From positions 1,550,001-1,614,000 of the forward strand of contig CAVVAE010000004.1 in assembly GCA_963746185.1 (NCBI GenBank): a DNA stretch of 64,000 nucleotides, written 5' to 3'. The stretch is from CAVVAE01 sp963746185 (lineage in GTDB: Bacteria; Actinomycetota; Actinomycetes; Propionibacteriales; Nocardioidaceae). A program made the translations under genes and the position numbers. The notes below the pieces were generated by a model. That model was not told the origin of the DNA. It searched no databases and saw only the letters and a list, made by a program, of their open reading frames with translations. Shown here in pieces: positions 43,716 through 52,630 of the stretch (position 1 is its first letter; each line of letters starts with the position of its first letter).

Positions 43716-44543
43716 TCAGTCCCCGAGATGCTTCATGAAGTCGAGGACCGCGTCGGCGTTGGGGTCGAACATCTCGTCGACGACTTGGCCGTCAGCAAGG
43801 AAGAGGACGCGATCGGCGTAGCACGCTGCCCCGGGGTCATGAGTGACCATCACCACGGTCTGTCCGAGCTCCTTGACGGCCATCTGCAGGAACGCGAGCA
43901 GCTCGGCACCGCTCTTGGAGTCGAGGGCTCCGGTCGGCTCGTCGGCGAAGACGATCTCCGGCCGCGAGGCCAGGGCTCGGGCGGCGGCGACGCGCTGTTG
44001 TTGTCCGCCTGAGAGCTCAGAAGGACGGTGGTCCAATCGGTCGGAGAGACCGACGATGTCGACGATCTGGTCGACCCACTCCTGGTCCGGCTTCCGCCCG
44101 GCGACCTTGATGGGGAGCACGATGTTCTCCGCCGCCGTCATGGTGGGGAGGAGGTTGAACGACTGGAAGATGAAGCCGAGCTTGTCGCGTCGGAGCAGGG
44201 TGAGGGCACGGTCATTCAACGTACGGAGGGCGGTGTCACCGATGTAGATGTCCCCGGCGTCAGGACGGTCGAGACCGGCCATCACGTGCAGCAGGGTCGA
44301 CTTGCCCGATCCCGACGGTCCCATGATGGCGGTGTAGTGGCCGGCCTGGATGTCGACGTTGATGTGATCCAGCGCGACGACGGTCGCGTCGCCCATCCCG
44401 TAGGCCTTGCGGACCTCGACAGCCCGTGCGGCTGGGGTAGCCAGAGCCATTGAGCCTGGTGGACCGCTGGGCTGCGTGGGGATGGCCGTGTCCGGCCGGA
44501 TGGCTTGGTCAGTAGCTTCGGTGTTCGGAAGTTGGCTGCTCAT
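43716..44543 (-). CDS. ABC transporter ATP-binding protein (MacB/LolD type)
   Basis: 275 residues. Walker A GPSGSGKST, Q-loop FQSFNLLP, signature LSGGQQQRVAAARAL, Walker B EIVFADEPTGALD and the switch His in VMVTHDPGAA are all intact. A 30-residue disordered N-terminal extension precedes the domain. GAGGAG lies just upstream of the ATG. It is the partner of the FtsX permease at 41164-43710. Confidence 0.95.
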   Translation of the reverse strand: MSSQLPNTEATDQAIRPDTAIPTQPSGPPGSMALATPAARAVEVRKAYGMGDATVVALDHINVDIQAGHYTAIMGPSGSGKSTLLHVMAGLDRPDAGDIYIGDTALRTLNDRALTLLRRDKLGFIFQSFNLLPTMTAAENIVLPIKVAGRKPDQEWVDQIVDIVGLSDRLDHRPSELSGGQQQRVAAARALASRPEIVFADEPTGALDSKSGAELLAFLQMAVKELGQTVVMVTHDPGAACYADRVLFLADGQVVDEMFDPNADAVLDFMKHLGD

Positions 44544-44946
44544 TCGGCTCCTCGAGTCTGCCGGCCGTTCGGTCGAACTGCCGCAGCGCCGCGTTCACCA
44601 CGCTGGTTCAGTGCGCGGAAGGCGACTCGCGGCACCTGTCGACAATGTAGGCGCGGCGTCCAGCCCCTCTTTGGCTCGTTTCGCCCTGATTGTCAGGGCG
44701 GGCAGCGATCGGCCGTGCTGACGATGGGCACGTTCGAACCAAGGGCTTCTCCTCGAGGAGTGTCGAACTGTGACCTTGGGCGTGGAGCAGCCCTCGCAAC
44801 TGACCGAACCAGTGACGAGGGCCGCTATGCCTACTAAACGCGGATCCCAGGTCATGGTTACGCGAAGTCCGAATTGTGGGTCTGGACGGAGTAGTGCGTG
44901 ATCAGCCGAACGTCGTACACGTCGCCCAACCGGCGTGAGGAGTCCG
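44544..44946. other. Intergenic region between ABC ATPase and cupin genes
   Basis: 403 bp. It holds the ABC promoter and the perfect palindrome at 44682-44700. Frames open on both strands look like chance: no ribosome sites or known domains. Confidence 0.5.
44682..44700. promoter_or_regulatory. CGCCCTGA-TTG-TCAGGGCG palindrome
   Basis: A perfect 8-bp inverted repeat with a 3-nt centre, 139 bp upstream of the ABC ATPase start. It could be an operator or the end hairpin of the cupin transcript. The half-site TCAGGG/CCCTGA recurs upstream of the two-component genes. Confidence 0.45.
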
Positions 44947-45303
44947 TCAGGCGGGCTTGGCGTACGCCGCTATTCCGCTGTCCAGCAGCACGCAGGCTTC
45001 GTCGCCAACAGTCCACGCGTCGTGACCGGGCTCCAGGACGAATACGTCGCCAGGTCCGATGGTCACCTCGGAGCCGTCGTCGGAACGAACCGTCATCTGC
45101 CCCGACAGACAGATCCCCTTGTGATGTGCCATGCATGACTCAGTGCCGGCGATCGGCTTGACGTCGTTGGACCACTGCCAACCCGGTTCGAACGTCCCTT
45201 TGCCCAACGTGTAATCCCCGAGGGTGACGACGTCCATGTGACCGTGTGCCTGAAATGGTCGGGTTTCGTCGGGGGAGTCGATGCTTCGCTTGTCCAAGGC
45301 CAT
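44947..45303 (-). CDS. Small cupin protein
   Basis: 118 residues starting at an ATG with AAGGAG seven bases upstream; a second in-frame ATG at 45330 also has a good site (GGAG). The cupin motifs are GTFEPGWQWSNDV, MAHHKGICLSGQ and the second-motif GPGDVFVLEPGHDAW. This is the DUF861/ethanolamine-type single cupin seen in Actinobacteria (DETRPFQAHG opening). Function unknown; likely metal-dependent small-molecule or stress protein. Monocistronic. Confidence 0.8.
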   Translation of the reverse strand: MALDKRSIDSPDETRPFQAHGHMDVVTLGDYTLGKGTFEPGWQWSNDVKPIAGTESCMAHHKGICLSGQMTVRSDDGSEVTIGPGDVFVLEPGHDAWTVGDEACVLLDSGIAAYAKPA

Positions 45304-45401
45304 GATGTGGCTCCTTCTGTAGGTCGCCATGGTGCTCTCTCCTGGGCCGTCGAGCAATATCGTGGTGACGCCGTTTGAGCAGACTGCGAAGTCCGAGCTG
45401 A

Positions 45402-46070
45402 CTAGGCGGAGCTCCCATCAACGCCGCTGTGGCGGAGTGCTGCGAGGACGGCCAGCACCCTGCGGTGGTCGTCGGGCTGGTCGTGCAGTCCGAGCTTGCT
45501 GAAGATGTTCGCGATGTGACTGTCGACTGTCTTCACCGAGATCACGAGCCCTTCGGCGATTGCTGCGTTGGACCTGCCCTGGGCCATCAAGGTCAAGACG
45601 TCACGCTCGCGATCAGACAACGCGAGCACCGGACTGCTTCGTGCATGGGCCTGCATGAGGCTTCGGACAATCTGGGGATCGAGGACGGTGCCGCCGGCGC
45701 AGATGGTCTCCAGCGCCTGACTGAGCATCGAAATGTCGACGACCCGGTCCTTGAGCAGATAGCCGAAGTGAGCAGCGTGCCGCTCCAAGAGCTGTGACGC
45801 GAAGTGCGTCTCGATCGCCTGTGAGAGCAACAGGATGCCGAGATCGGGATACGTCGATCGCAGCTGGACCGCAGCCTCAGCGCCCTCATGGGTAAAGGAC
45901 GGTGGCATGCGGATGTCCACGACGGCCACGTCGGGACGATGTACGGCGACTGCCTCGATCAGGGCCGCAGCGTCGGCGACCGTCGCACAGACTTCGACGC
46001 CGGACTCGCTGAGCAGCCGGGCGAGCCCCTCACGTAGAAGGGCGGAGTCGTCGGCGATCACGACGCGCAC
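45402..46070 (-). CDS. NarL/LuxR family response regulator
   Basis: 222 residues. Receiver: acidic pair IADDS (D7, D8), phospho-acceptor Asp at about 52 in VAVVDIRMPP, then the switch Lys in LLKDRV. Output: LuxR HTH LSDRERDVLTLMAQGRSNAA. The gene overlaps the 3' end of the sensor kinase gene by 13 bp, so the pair is translationally coupled. Autoregulation at the palindrome upstream of the kinase is possible. Confidence 0.94.
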   Translation of the reverse strand: MRVVIADDSALLREGLARLLSESGVEVCATVADAAALIEAVAVHRPDVAVVDIRMPPSFTHEGAEAAVQLRSTYPDLGILLLSQAIETHFASQLLERHAAHFGYLLKDRVVDISMLSQALETICAGGTVLDPQIVRSLMQAHARSSPVLALSDRERDVLTLMAQGRSNAAIAEGLVISVKTVDSHIANIFSKLGLHDQPDDHRRVLAVLAALRHSGVDGSSA

Positions 46071-48028
46071 GGCAGCTCCGCTTCAACGATCGTGCCGTGC
46101 GGCTGGTTCTCGGCGACGCTGAGCGAGCCACGTAGCGCTGCAACCCGGTCCGCGAGGCCTTGCAGTCCGCGTCCCTGGGCGCACGCGTGCCCGACTCCGC
46201 GGTCGGCGACGGTCACGCGAAGGACCGCCTGCTCGGTCTTGACGGTGATCGCCAGGTCGTCAACGCCAGCGTGTTTGACCACGTTGGAGACGGCCTCAGC
46301 AATGACGAACCAGGCAGCGCCCTCGATGTTGTGGGGGAAGCGTTGGTCCACCACGTCGTACCTGATGGTCAGCGGGATACGACTGACCAGGTCGACCACG
46401 GCGGCGAGCAGGCCGCCACCGCTCAATGAAGCCGGTTGGAGTCCTCCGGCGAGGTCGCGCAACTCCTGGACGGTGCGGCCAAGTTCGGCGATGGCTCGGT
46501 CGACCTCCGTTTGGAGCACGCTCTGCTGCCCATTGACCTGCGCCGACTGGAGTTGGAGCGCGATGGCCAGCAGCCGTTGCTGTGCACCGTCGTGGAGGTC
46601 GCGTTCGATGCGCCTGCGCTCCTCCAGATGTGCAGTGGCGAGTCTGGACCTGGACTGGGTGATCAGCTCCACCTGTCTGGCCAGCTCCGCGCGCAGCGCG
46701 ACATTGTCAATCTCTGCTGCGGCTTCGTGGGCGACGGACTCGACCACACTGCGGTCGGTGCGGTCGGGATCGAACTCGAGCTTCGCGGTGACGCCGCCGG
46801 GTCGGCGTACGTCGACAGCCTCCCGCACCGAGGTCACCGCATGCCCTTCCGAGGTGACCCAGACGCCGCCGTCCGCCGGGTAGAGGACGCGAGCGCTTGG
46901 ATCGTGCAAGGCAGAAGTGAGGAGGCCATCGAGGTCGTGCGCCGTATCGGTGAGTCCGGAGCGGACCGTCTCGACGGCATCGAAGCGGGCACGGTTCACT
47001 CGTCGTCCGACGGCCCTGCGTCCCCAGACGTAGGAAACGCGAGCGGCGCCTACGCCGGCGAGCGTCGCCAGGATGGTCGGCAGCTGCGACCGGGGCTCGA
47101 TCGGTGTGGTCTCGCTGATGACGTAGACCACGACAACGAAGATGATGACCACGGCTGCTGACGCGATTGCGTAGGCGGCCGAACCCGTCACCACGCGTTC
47201 GACGTCGTACAACCGGTAGCGCAGCACCGACAACGCGACCCCGGCGGCGATCGCGACGATCGCTGCGCTCATCAGGTAGCCGGCCGCGTCGGGGTGATGG
47301 GTATAGGACACGGCGTAGGAGGCAATCACGCAGGGCGCGAGGGGGAGCACACCTGCAACCAGCCAGAGGAGCTGTCTTCGGGTATCTCCCTCCGCACGAT
47401 GCCAGACGCGAACGAGGTTGACCGCCGAGGCGACCAGACACACGCCGACCAGGAGGATGGCGACAGCTGCCCCCGTCGCGATCAGACCGCTCAACCGGTC
47501 GACGGCCCACGGGCTGACGATGTCCTCATACGGGGGATCGAGATGGGTGGACCGGAGCAGGGCTGCGATCTGGTAGACGACACCCATCGCCACCGTCCAC
47601 CACGAGAGCCGGCGCAGGGGTCGTGCGGACGACCGCACTGGGGGTGTGAACTGTAGGGCGAGCGCGAGGAACACGAACCACCACACAAAACTCGTGTCGC
47701 TCAACGTCGCAAAGAGGGGGCCGGCCGGCCTGTCTGTCTGCCAGGTCACAGCAAGCTCGGCGTAGGCGTCGGCGAAGGCGCTCCAGGAGAGCGCGGTCCC
47801 GAGTCCGAGGAACGCCCATCCCGCCGGCTGCCGAATCGCAAGCCCCGTCAGTACGACGCCGACCAGCCAGCACGCAACGGTCGCCACCACGTACGGAACG
47901 TCTGCCGTCTCGAGAAGCGGACCCGCCGAATCCGGACGCTGCACGAGAACGACGGCGCTGCCAAAGAACAGCGCGGGGGCCAGCGGCCAAGTCAGCGCCC
48001 TTGCCAGCACCCGCGCCCTCGGCCCCAT
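46058..48028 (-). CDS. Sensor histidine kinase (HisKA_3 type), partner of the NarL regulator
   Basis: 656 residues from ATG 48028. About ten TM segments fill the first 330 residues, followed by a GAF-like region. The phospho-acceptor is in ERDLHDGAQQRL, the N-box in EAVSNVVKHAG and the G-box in GRGLQGLADRVAALRG. It is a DesK-/LiaS-like kinase with an unusual large membrane part, so it may sense membrane state or a hydrophobic compound. The Shine-Dalgarno is weak. A palindrome lies 35-50 bp upstream. Confidence 0.92.
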   Translation of the reverse strand: MGPRARVLARALTWPLAPALFFGSAVVLVQRPDSAGPLLETADVPYVVATVACWLVGVVLTGLAIRQPAGWAFLGLGTALSWSAFADAYAELAVTWQTDRPAGPLFATLSDTSFVWWFVFLALALQFTPPVRSSARPLRRLSWWTVAMGVVYQIAALLRSTHLDPPYEDIVSPWAVDRLSGLIATGAAVAILLVGVCLVASAVNLVRVWHRAEGDTRRQLLWLVAGVLPLAPCVIASYAVSYTHHPDAAGYLMSAAIVAIAAGVALSVLRYRLYDVERVVTGSAAYAIASAAVVIIFVVVVYVISETTPIEPRSQLPTILATLAGVGAARVSYVWGRRAVGRRVNRARFDAVETVRSGLTDTAHDLDGLLTSALHDPSARVLYPADGGVWVTSEGHAVTSVREAVDVRRPGGVTAKLEFDPDRTDRSVVESVAHEAAAEIDNVALRAELARQVELITQSRSRLATAHLEERRRIERDLHDGAQQRLLAIALQLQSAQVNGQQSVLQTEVDRAIAELGRTVQELRDLAGGLQPASLSGGGLLAAVVDLVSRIPLTIRYDVVDQRFPHNIEGAAWFVIAEAVSNVVKHAGVDDLAITVKTEQAVLRVTVADRGVGHACAQGRGLQGLADRVAALRGSLSVAENQPHGTIVEAELPCAS

Positions 48029-48062
48029 CAGCCCATCGTGACAGGCATCGGCGCTCCACGAC

Positions 48063-48078
48063 TCAGGGTCAGCCCTGA
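48063..48078. promoter_or_regulatory. TCAGGG-TCAG-CCCTGA palindrome between kinase and membrane protein genes
   Basis: A perfect 6-bp inverted repeat 35 bp upstream of the kinase start and 86 bp upstream of the divergent gene start. It fits an operator for the adjacent response regulator. The same half-site appears in the palindrome at 44682-44700. Confidence 0.4.
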
Positions 48079-48163
48079 TTCCAAGACCGGTGTCTACTCG
48101 GTCGCAGCGACACCGCGAGGCGAACACCCTGGAAGCAGACCTTCCAACCACAAGGAGTTCACG

Positions 48164-48841
48164 ATGTCTCTCACCGAAACAAGAATCGCGGCCGACGTCC
48201 GGCCCACGATGTCCACAACAGCACGCAAGGTCGCGGCCGCGGCATCCGTCCTCTTCGCAGTCACCCTGTTCATGACGGTGGCAAGCGTCGACGTGCCGCA
48301 CGACGCGAGCGACGCTGAGTTGCTGCAGTGGTGGTCGAAGTCAGACAACCGAATGGCAGGGGTGGTGTCGGGATTCTCGGCTATCTCCGCAGCTGCATTG
48401 TTCGCCGTCGTGATGGGCTACCTGCGCAACCTGACCCTGGCAGCGAAGGCGCCGCAGTGGCTGGCCTTCGCCCGCTCGATGGGCGCGGCCGTTACGGCGG
48501 TGTGGCTGGTCACGGGGGCCGCCCGCGCCACGATCGGCCACCTCGTTGACTTCCTGGACGAACCGCTCCCTGGCGTCGACGTCCTTCGCTTCGCGACTGC
48601 GTTCAACTACACCTTGCTGGGGTTGTCCGGCATGGCCGTCCTGGGGCTGAGCATCCTGGCGATCTCCGTCGTCGTCCTGCGCACCGACGCACTTGCGCAG
48701 TGGGTGGGGTACGTCGGCGTCACATGTGCCGTCATCATGCTGGCCGCCGTGGTCGCCCAGTTCGGGGCCTTCGCCACCCCGATCGCCATCCTCTGGGCGC
48801 TGAGTCTTGCGGTCGCCATCTGGCGTCAACCGGCGAGCTGA
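48164..48841 (+). CDS. Six-helix membrane protein of unknown function
   Basis: 225 residues from an ATG with AAGGAG six bases upstream. About six hydrophobic segments are seen (AAAASVLFAVTLFMTVA, GFSAISAAALFAVVMGYL, TALL-type loops, VGVTCAVIMLAAVVAQF, PIAILWALSLAVAI). The N-terminal 25 residues are hydrophilic. No family is recognised with certainty. It is divergent from the two-component system and may be its target. It ends before a hairpin terminator. Confidence 0.8.
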   Translation: MSLTETRIAADVRPTMSTTARKVAAAASVLFAVTLFMTVASVDVPHDASDAELLQWWSKSDNRMAGVVSGFSAISAAALFAVVMGYLRNLTLAAKAPQWLAFARSMGAAVTAVWLVTGAARATIGHLVDFLDEPLPGVDVLRFATAFNYTLLGLSGMAVLGLSILAISVVVLRTDALAQWVGYVGVTCAVIMLAAVVAQFGAFATPIAILWALSLAVAIWRQPAS

Positions 48842-48851
48842 GACACGACGC

Positions 48852-48884
48852 CCAACACCCCTTCGCGCGCGAGGGGGTGTTTGG
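48852..48884. terminator. Hairpin terminator between convergent genes
   Basis: CCAACACCCCTTCGCG and CGAGGGGGTGTTTGG pair with one or two mismatches. It lies 11 bp past the plus-strand stop at 48841 and 43 bp before the convergent stop at 48927; the TGTTTGG end gives a short T run. Confidence 0.75.
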
Positions 48885-48926
48885 CGATGGCGGCATTTGC
48901 GCCGATCAGTCCGGGATCGGGCGCGG

Positions 48927-49892
48927 TCAGGGAACCAGCGACTTCCACATCATGGCTGCGTTGGCGGTCGTCGACGTCGACGGGATCGGTGGCTGATTGT
49001 GGCGCAGCCGCCAGTCTGCACGCGGGCCTTTCGCGTCGAAGTACGAGACATGACGTGCCCCGTGGTCTTTGGCCCAGAGGACCACGTCGCGGATCGTGTT
49101 GGCTTTGCGCATCGGGTTGTGCGTGTCCTCGAGGTAGCCGAGCTCGCTGATCGACCACATGGTCCCTCGCGAGGCGGCGAAGTTGTACACCTCGGTCAGC
49201 AGCGTGGTCGGGCTTAACCAGAAGACCCCATCGGTGTACCCGGCGGGGGTCCCCGGGGTGTTCGTGGCATGCGGGCGTGCGTAGGCGTCCACCGAGATGA
49301 TGTCGGCGTGCCCACCGTCCCTCGCATCGGTCGGCCACCAATCGTCCGCCGTACTGGTGCCCCAAGGCTTGAAGGTGATGTTCATCAAGATGACTGACGT
49401 GCGCCTGGTCCCGCCGTCGCGAGCGTTTTGAGCCTGAACCAGTCTGGAGAGCGCAACGATGCCGGCGCGAAATTGCGGCTTGGTGAACCGCCCCTGCCAT
49501 TTGTTGTCGGGCTCGTGGAAGTTGGTCACCTGCAGGTTCAGCGGTGTGGTGGCCAAGAACGCGGCCACCTTTGCCTGGGCGCCGCTGTTCGGATCGGCCA
49601 GCTGCTGCGGGAGGATCTCGAACGAGTAGTCGTTCGCCGGCGCGTTCCCGTGCCGCTGGAAGGCGATGGTGCTCTGCCAGTTGGTGAAGTGGAATCCGCC
49701 GGTGTCGAAGGTGCGGTAGATCTGCACCGGTCCGATGTTCTGGTTGAACCAGGGCCAGTCGTTCGACACGCCGCCGATGCGCGAGTTGAACGGCGGGATG
49801 ACGGCCGCATTGGACCGCTGCAGCGGCAAGGCCGCCGCCGCGCCCCCGATGATTGCCCCCTGGATCAGTTGTCTGCGCGTGATGTTGACCAT
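48927..49892 (-). CDS. Tat-exported TIM-barrel-like protein, copy 2
   Basis: 321 residues, paralogous to 34421-35395 over its full length. Tat signal MVNITRRQLIQGAIIGGAAA; mature start PPFNSRIGGVSNDWPWFNQN; shared blocks NLQVTNFHEPDN, DIISVDAYARPH, MWSISELGYLED and the C-terminus MMWKSLVP. The conserved Glu in NFHEPDN and SISELGY are candidate catalytic residues. Unlike copy 1 it is not next to a sulfatase. Probably a secreted glycosidase-like enzyme or binding protein. Confidence 0.75.
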   Translation of the reverse strand: MVNITRRQLIQGAIIGGAAAALPLQRSNAAVIPPFNSRIGGVSNDWPWFNQNIGPVQIYRTFDTGGFHFTNWQSTIAFQRHGNAPANDYSFEILPQQLADPNSGAQAKVAAFLATTPLNLQVTNFHEPDNKWQGRFTKPQFRAGIVALSRLVQAQNARDGGTRRTSVILMNITFKPWGTSTADDWWPTDARDGGHADIISVDAYARPHATNTPGTPAGYTDGVFWLSPTTLLTEVYNFAASRGTMWSISELGYLEDTHNPMRKANTIRDVVLWAKDHGARHVSYFDAKGPRADWRLRHNQPPIPSTSTTANAAMMWKSLVP

Positions 49893-50100
49893 GAGCGATG
49901 TACGTCCCCTCGCTTGCTCGTCAACCCGTTGCCATGTCCCCCCCGGGTGTGCTGCGAGTGTACGGAGACACCCTGTAGTGGAACAGACTCATTTGCGTGA
50001 CCAGCCGGAGGTTGCCGCGAGATCAGGGCGCGACCTGGTGTCCAGGGCGTGTCAGCCGAAGCTCAAACGTCAAGCCACAGCCGAAGCAGCACCCGAGAGG

Positions 50101-50173
50101 TGGGCCCCGTGGGACTCGAACCCACAACCCGCGGATTAAAAGTCCGCTGCTCTGCCAATTGAGCTAGAGGCCC
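50101..50173 (-). tRNA. tRNA-Lys (anticodon TTT)
   Basis: A complete cloverleaf on the minus strand: acceptor GGGCCTC/GGGGCCC, D-arm GCTCAATTGGCAGAGC, anticodon arm with CTTTTAA (TTT), T-arm GTGGGTTCGAGTCCCAC, discriminator A. The 3' CCA is not encoded. Surrounding DNA shows no integrase or repeated attachment site. Confidence 0.97.
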
Positions 50174-50518
50174 GCGACGTCAGGACTCTCGTCGGGAGAA
50201 CCCGCAGGCGAACAACCGTCGTTCGCCTGTCTGACACCGGACGCCAAGTATGGCTTATGCGGAGGATGCCCTCGTGTCACGGGACTGCCATCGTCGTTCC
50301 GGGCACTTCCTCGAGGGATGCCGACAATAAATCGGTTGGCACGGGAATGCGCAGGTGCTCTAGCGTCTTCTTCGAGTTTGAGGGAGCGAAATCCTCTGCC
50401 ACCCGCAATGGGCCTCGGAGCCAGCGGTCACGGCGACGGTTGACGGCCTCCGCCGTCGGGGACATCCTCGTGCCGTTGCTGGACCGATGTATTCGTCCAC
50501 CGATCGTCAGGAGTGACC
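50174..50518. other. Intergenic region between tRNA-Lys and DHA2 exporter
   Basis: 345 bp. It includes the promoter of the exporter; an imperfect dyad (TGGAC-N10-GTCCA, 50480-50499) lies 20 bp before the start codon. No gene is convincing here. Confidence 0.5.
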
Positions 50519-52048
50519 GTGATCGACCCAGACCAGCCCGCTGGAGAGGCCGTCGAAGAGACATCACCCTCCACCACTGAGCTTGACCCGAGGCGCTGGG
50601 TGGCGCTCGGAGTCATCGCTGTCGCTCAGTTGATGATCATCCTCGATGCATCGATCGTGAACATCGCACTGCCGTCAGCGCAGGAGGATCTCGGGATCAG
50701 CAACGCCGATCGGCAGTGGGTCGTCACGGCATACACACTCGCCTTTGGTGGACTCCTGCTCCTCGGCGGGCGGATTGCCGACTACACGGGTCGCAAGCGC
50801 ACGTTCATCATCGGCCTGATCGGGTTCGCCGGCGCCTCGGCTCTCGGTGGTGTTGCCTCGACGGCCGGCCTGCTGTTCGCCGCGCGAGGTCTCCAGGGCG
50901 CGTTCGCCGCGCTGCTGGCGCCCGCCTCTCTATCCCTGATCACCGTCATGTTCACGCTGCCCAAGGAACGGGCCAAGGCTTTCGGGGTTTTCGGCGCCCT
51001 GAGTGGTGGTGGTGCCGCTATCGGGCTGATCGTCGGCGGAGTGCTGACTGAATACGCCTCGTGGCGCTGGTGCCTGGGCGTCAATGTGCCGATCGCGCTG
51101 GCAACTGCGCTGGCGGCGATACCGATCGTCCACGAGAGCAAGGCTTCAGGTGACACGAGCTACGACGTCCCCGGAGCCATCCTCGCGACGCTCGGACTGG
51201 TGTCTCTGGTCTACGGCTTCACCGAGGCCGCGAAGCTCAAGGACCCCGGTGTGAGCACCGAGGTGCAGGGGTGGACCGCCAACTCGACGCTGTTCTTCCT
51301 GTTCGCTGCCGCAGTACTGCTGGTGGCGTTCGTCGTGTGGGAGTTGCGCGCCAAAAACCCGCTCCTCCCGATGCGGATCATTCTCGACCGAAACCGTGGC
51401 GGCTCCTACCTAGTTTTCCTATTTGTTGGCGCCGGCCTGTTCGCGATGTTCCTGTTCCTCACCTACTACTTCCAGCAGACGTTGGGATACAGCCCACTGA
51501 AAGCCGGCTTCGCATTCCTGCCGTTCAGCCTCGGCGTCATCTTCGCAGCCGGCTTTGTGGCTAACCAGCTGCCGAAGATTGGACCGAGGGCACTCATGAT
51601 CCCCGGCATGGTGATGGCCGTGGTCGGCATGCTGCTGCTCTTGCTGATCACGGATGACACGGGGTACTGGACGCACGTCTTCCCGGCGATGGTCATCATG
51701 AGCGTTGGCCTGGCGGGCGTCTTCATCCCGGCAGCTAGCACAGCGCTCATCGGCGTCGGCCACCACGATGCAGGGGTCGCCAGTGCTGTGCTCAACACCG
51801 CCCAGCAGATCGGTGGTTCGCTCGGGCTTGCACTACTCAACACGCTGTTTGCCGGGGCGGTGACGGGTTACATCGCTGACAACCTGACAGACCCCGCCGA
51901 CACCGAGAGCGTGACATCGCTGGCGTTCGTGCACGGCTACCACGTCACGTTCTTCTGGGGAGCGGTGATGTTCTTCCTGGCGCTGTTGACCGTGTTCTTC
52001 TTCATCAACGCGAAGAAAGAGGATGTCCCCGACCCCAGCATGGTTTGA
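50519..52048 (+). CDS. DHA2 (EmrB/QacA) family 14-TM drug exporter
   Basis: 509 residues. The GTG at 50519 follows AGGAG by five bases. The DHA2 motif D1 is present as LDASIVNIALPSAQEDLG, the loop-2 motif as GGRIADYTGRKR, and motif C as SGGGAAIGLIVGGVLTEY. About 14 TMs are seen. It should export hydrophobic drugs or dyes with proton exchange. A dyad upstream may be an operator, but no regulator gene is adjacent. Confidence 0.93.
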   Translation: MIDPDQPAGEAVEETSPSTTELDPRRWVALGVIAVAQLMIILDASIVNIALPSAQEDLGISNADRQWVVTAYTLAFGGLLLLGGRIADYTGRKRTFIIGLIGFAGASALGGVASTAGLLFAARGLQGAFAALLAPASLSLITVMFTLPKERAKAFGVFGALSGGGAAIGLIVGGVLTEYASWRWCLGVNVPIALATALAAIPIVHESKASGDTSYDVPGAILATLGLVSLVYGFTEAAKLKDPGVSTEVQGWTANSTLFFLFAAAVLLVAFVVWELRAKNPLLPMRIILDRNRGGSYLVFLFVGAGLFAMFLFLTYYFQQTLGYSPLKAGFAFLPFSLGVIFAAGFVANQLPKIGPRALMIPGMVMAVVGMLLLLLITDDTGYWTHVFPAMVIMSVGLAGVFIPAASTALIGVGHHDAGVASAVLNTAQQIGGSLGLALLNTLFAGAVTGYIADNLTDPADTESVTSLAFVHGYHVTFFWGAVMFFLALLTVFFFINAKKEDVPDPSMV

Positions 52049-52062
52049 CCACGGCCCACCCG

Positions 52063-52310
52063 CTGATTGAGCTTGTCGAAATCACCGGCGCGCTGATTTG
52101 AGCCTGTCGAAATCACCGGCGCGCTGATTGAGCCTGCTGAAATCACCGGCGCGCTGATTGAGCCTGTCGAAATCACCGCCGAGGGGTTCTCGACAAGCTC
52201 GACCGCCGAGAGTTACCCGCCGGAAGGGGTTTCGACAAGCTCGACCGCCGACGCATCCGCTGATTGAGCTTGTCGAAATCACCGGAGCCGGCTGATTGAG
52301 CCTGCCGGAG
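52063..52310. repeat. Dispersed intergenic repeat, block 2 (tandem array)
   Basis: Six forward units built on GATTGAGCCTGTCGAAATCACC (here only in short form GAGCCTGTCGAAATCACC) alternate with two inverted copies of TCGACAAGCTCGACCGCCG. The first four forward units are spaced about 30-31 bp. Related to block 1 at 13244-13350. It lies between convergent genes and could form long hairpins. Confidence 0.9.
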
Positions 52311-52319
52311 GGGTCGTGG

Positions 52320-52496
52320 TCAGGTGGCGACCCCTCGAGGCAGCCACAGCGTTTTCAGGCGGCGGGGTGGCCGCCCGGTGAACGGCCTGGAACGGCCTGG
52401 TCTTAGTTCGGCGCGTCTCAGTCGTGCTGGGTGCTGAGCGGCTCGCGCGTGTTCGCGGTGCATCGTCAGCGCCACGTATTCAGTGATTGCATTCAT
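52320..52496 (-). CDS. 58-residue basic protein with strong ribosome binding site
   Basis: ATG at 52496 is preceded by GGAGGGCACC, an excellent site. The protein starts MNAITEYVALTMHREHARAA and becomes Arg/Pro-rich (RLRRAELRPGRSRPFTGRPP), ending at TGA 52320. It resembles other short actinobacterial proteins with an N-terminal helix and basic tail, but I do not recognise a family. It is divergent from the MaoC gene. Confidence 0.55.
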   Translation of the reverse strand: MNAITEYVALTMHREHARAAQHPARLRRAELRPGRSRPFTGRPPRRLKTLWLPRGVAT

Positions 52497-52630
52497 GGTG
52501 CCCTCCAGGCATCGAATCGGTTGATGACCCAACAGTTCCCTGTCGACATTCATCGGGCCTTCCCCCGCAAACGCACCGCTGTCTTTTCGCGGGAAGGTCC
52601 GGGGAAGGCCAGCACGACAAGGTGTCCGTC

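Noticed and set aside
44595..44855. 86-codon minus-strand frame in the ABC/cupin intergenic region
   Set aside because: Overlaps the perfect palindrome, lacks a ribosome site and has no hydrophobic or domain pattern.
50101..50173. tRNA as attachment site of an integrated element
   Set aside because: No integrase, no direct repeat of the tRNA end and no composition change on either side.
52063..52310. CRISPR-like array
   Set aside because: Units are imperfect, in both orientations, and the intervening DNA is not unique spacer sequence; no cas genes.
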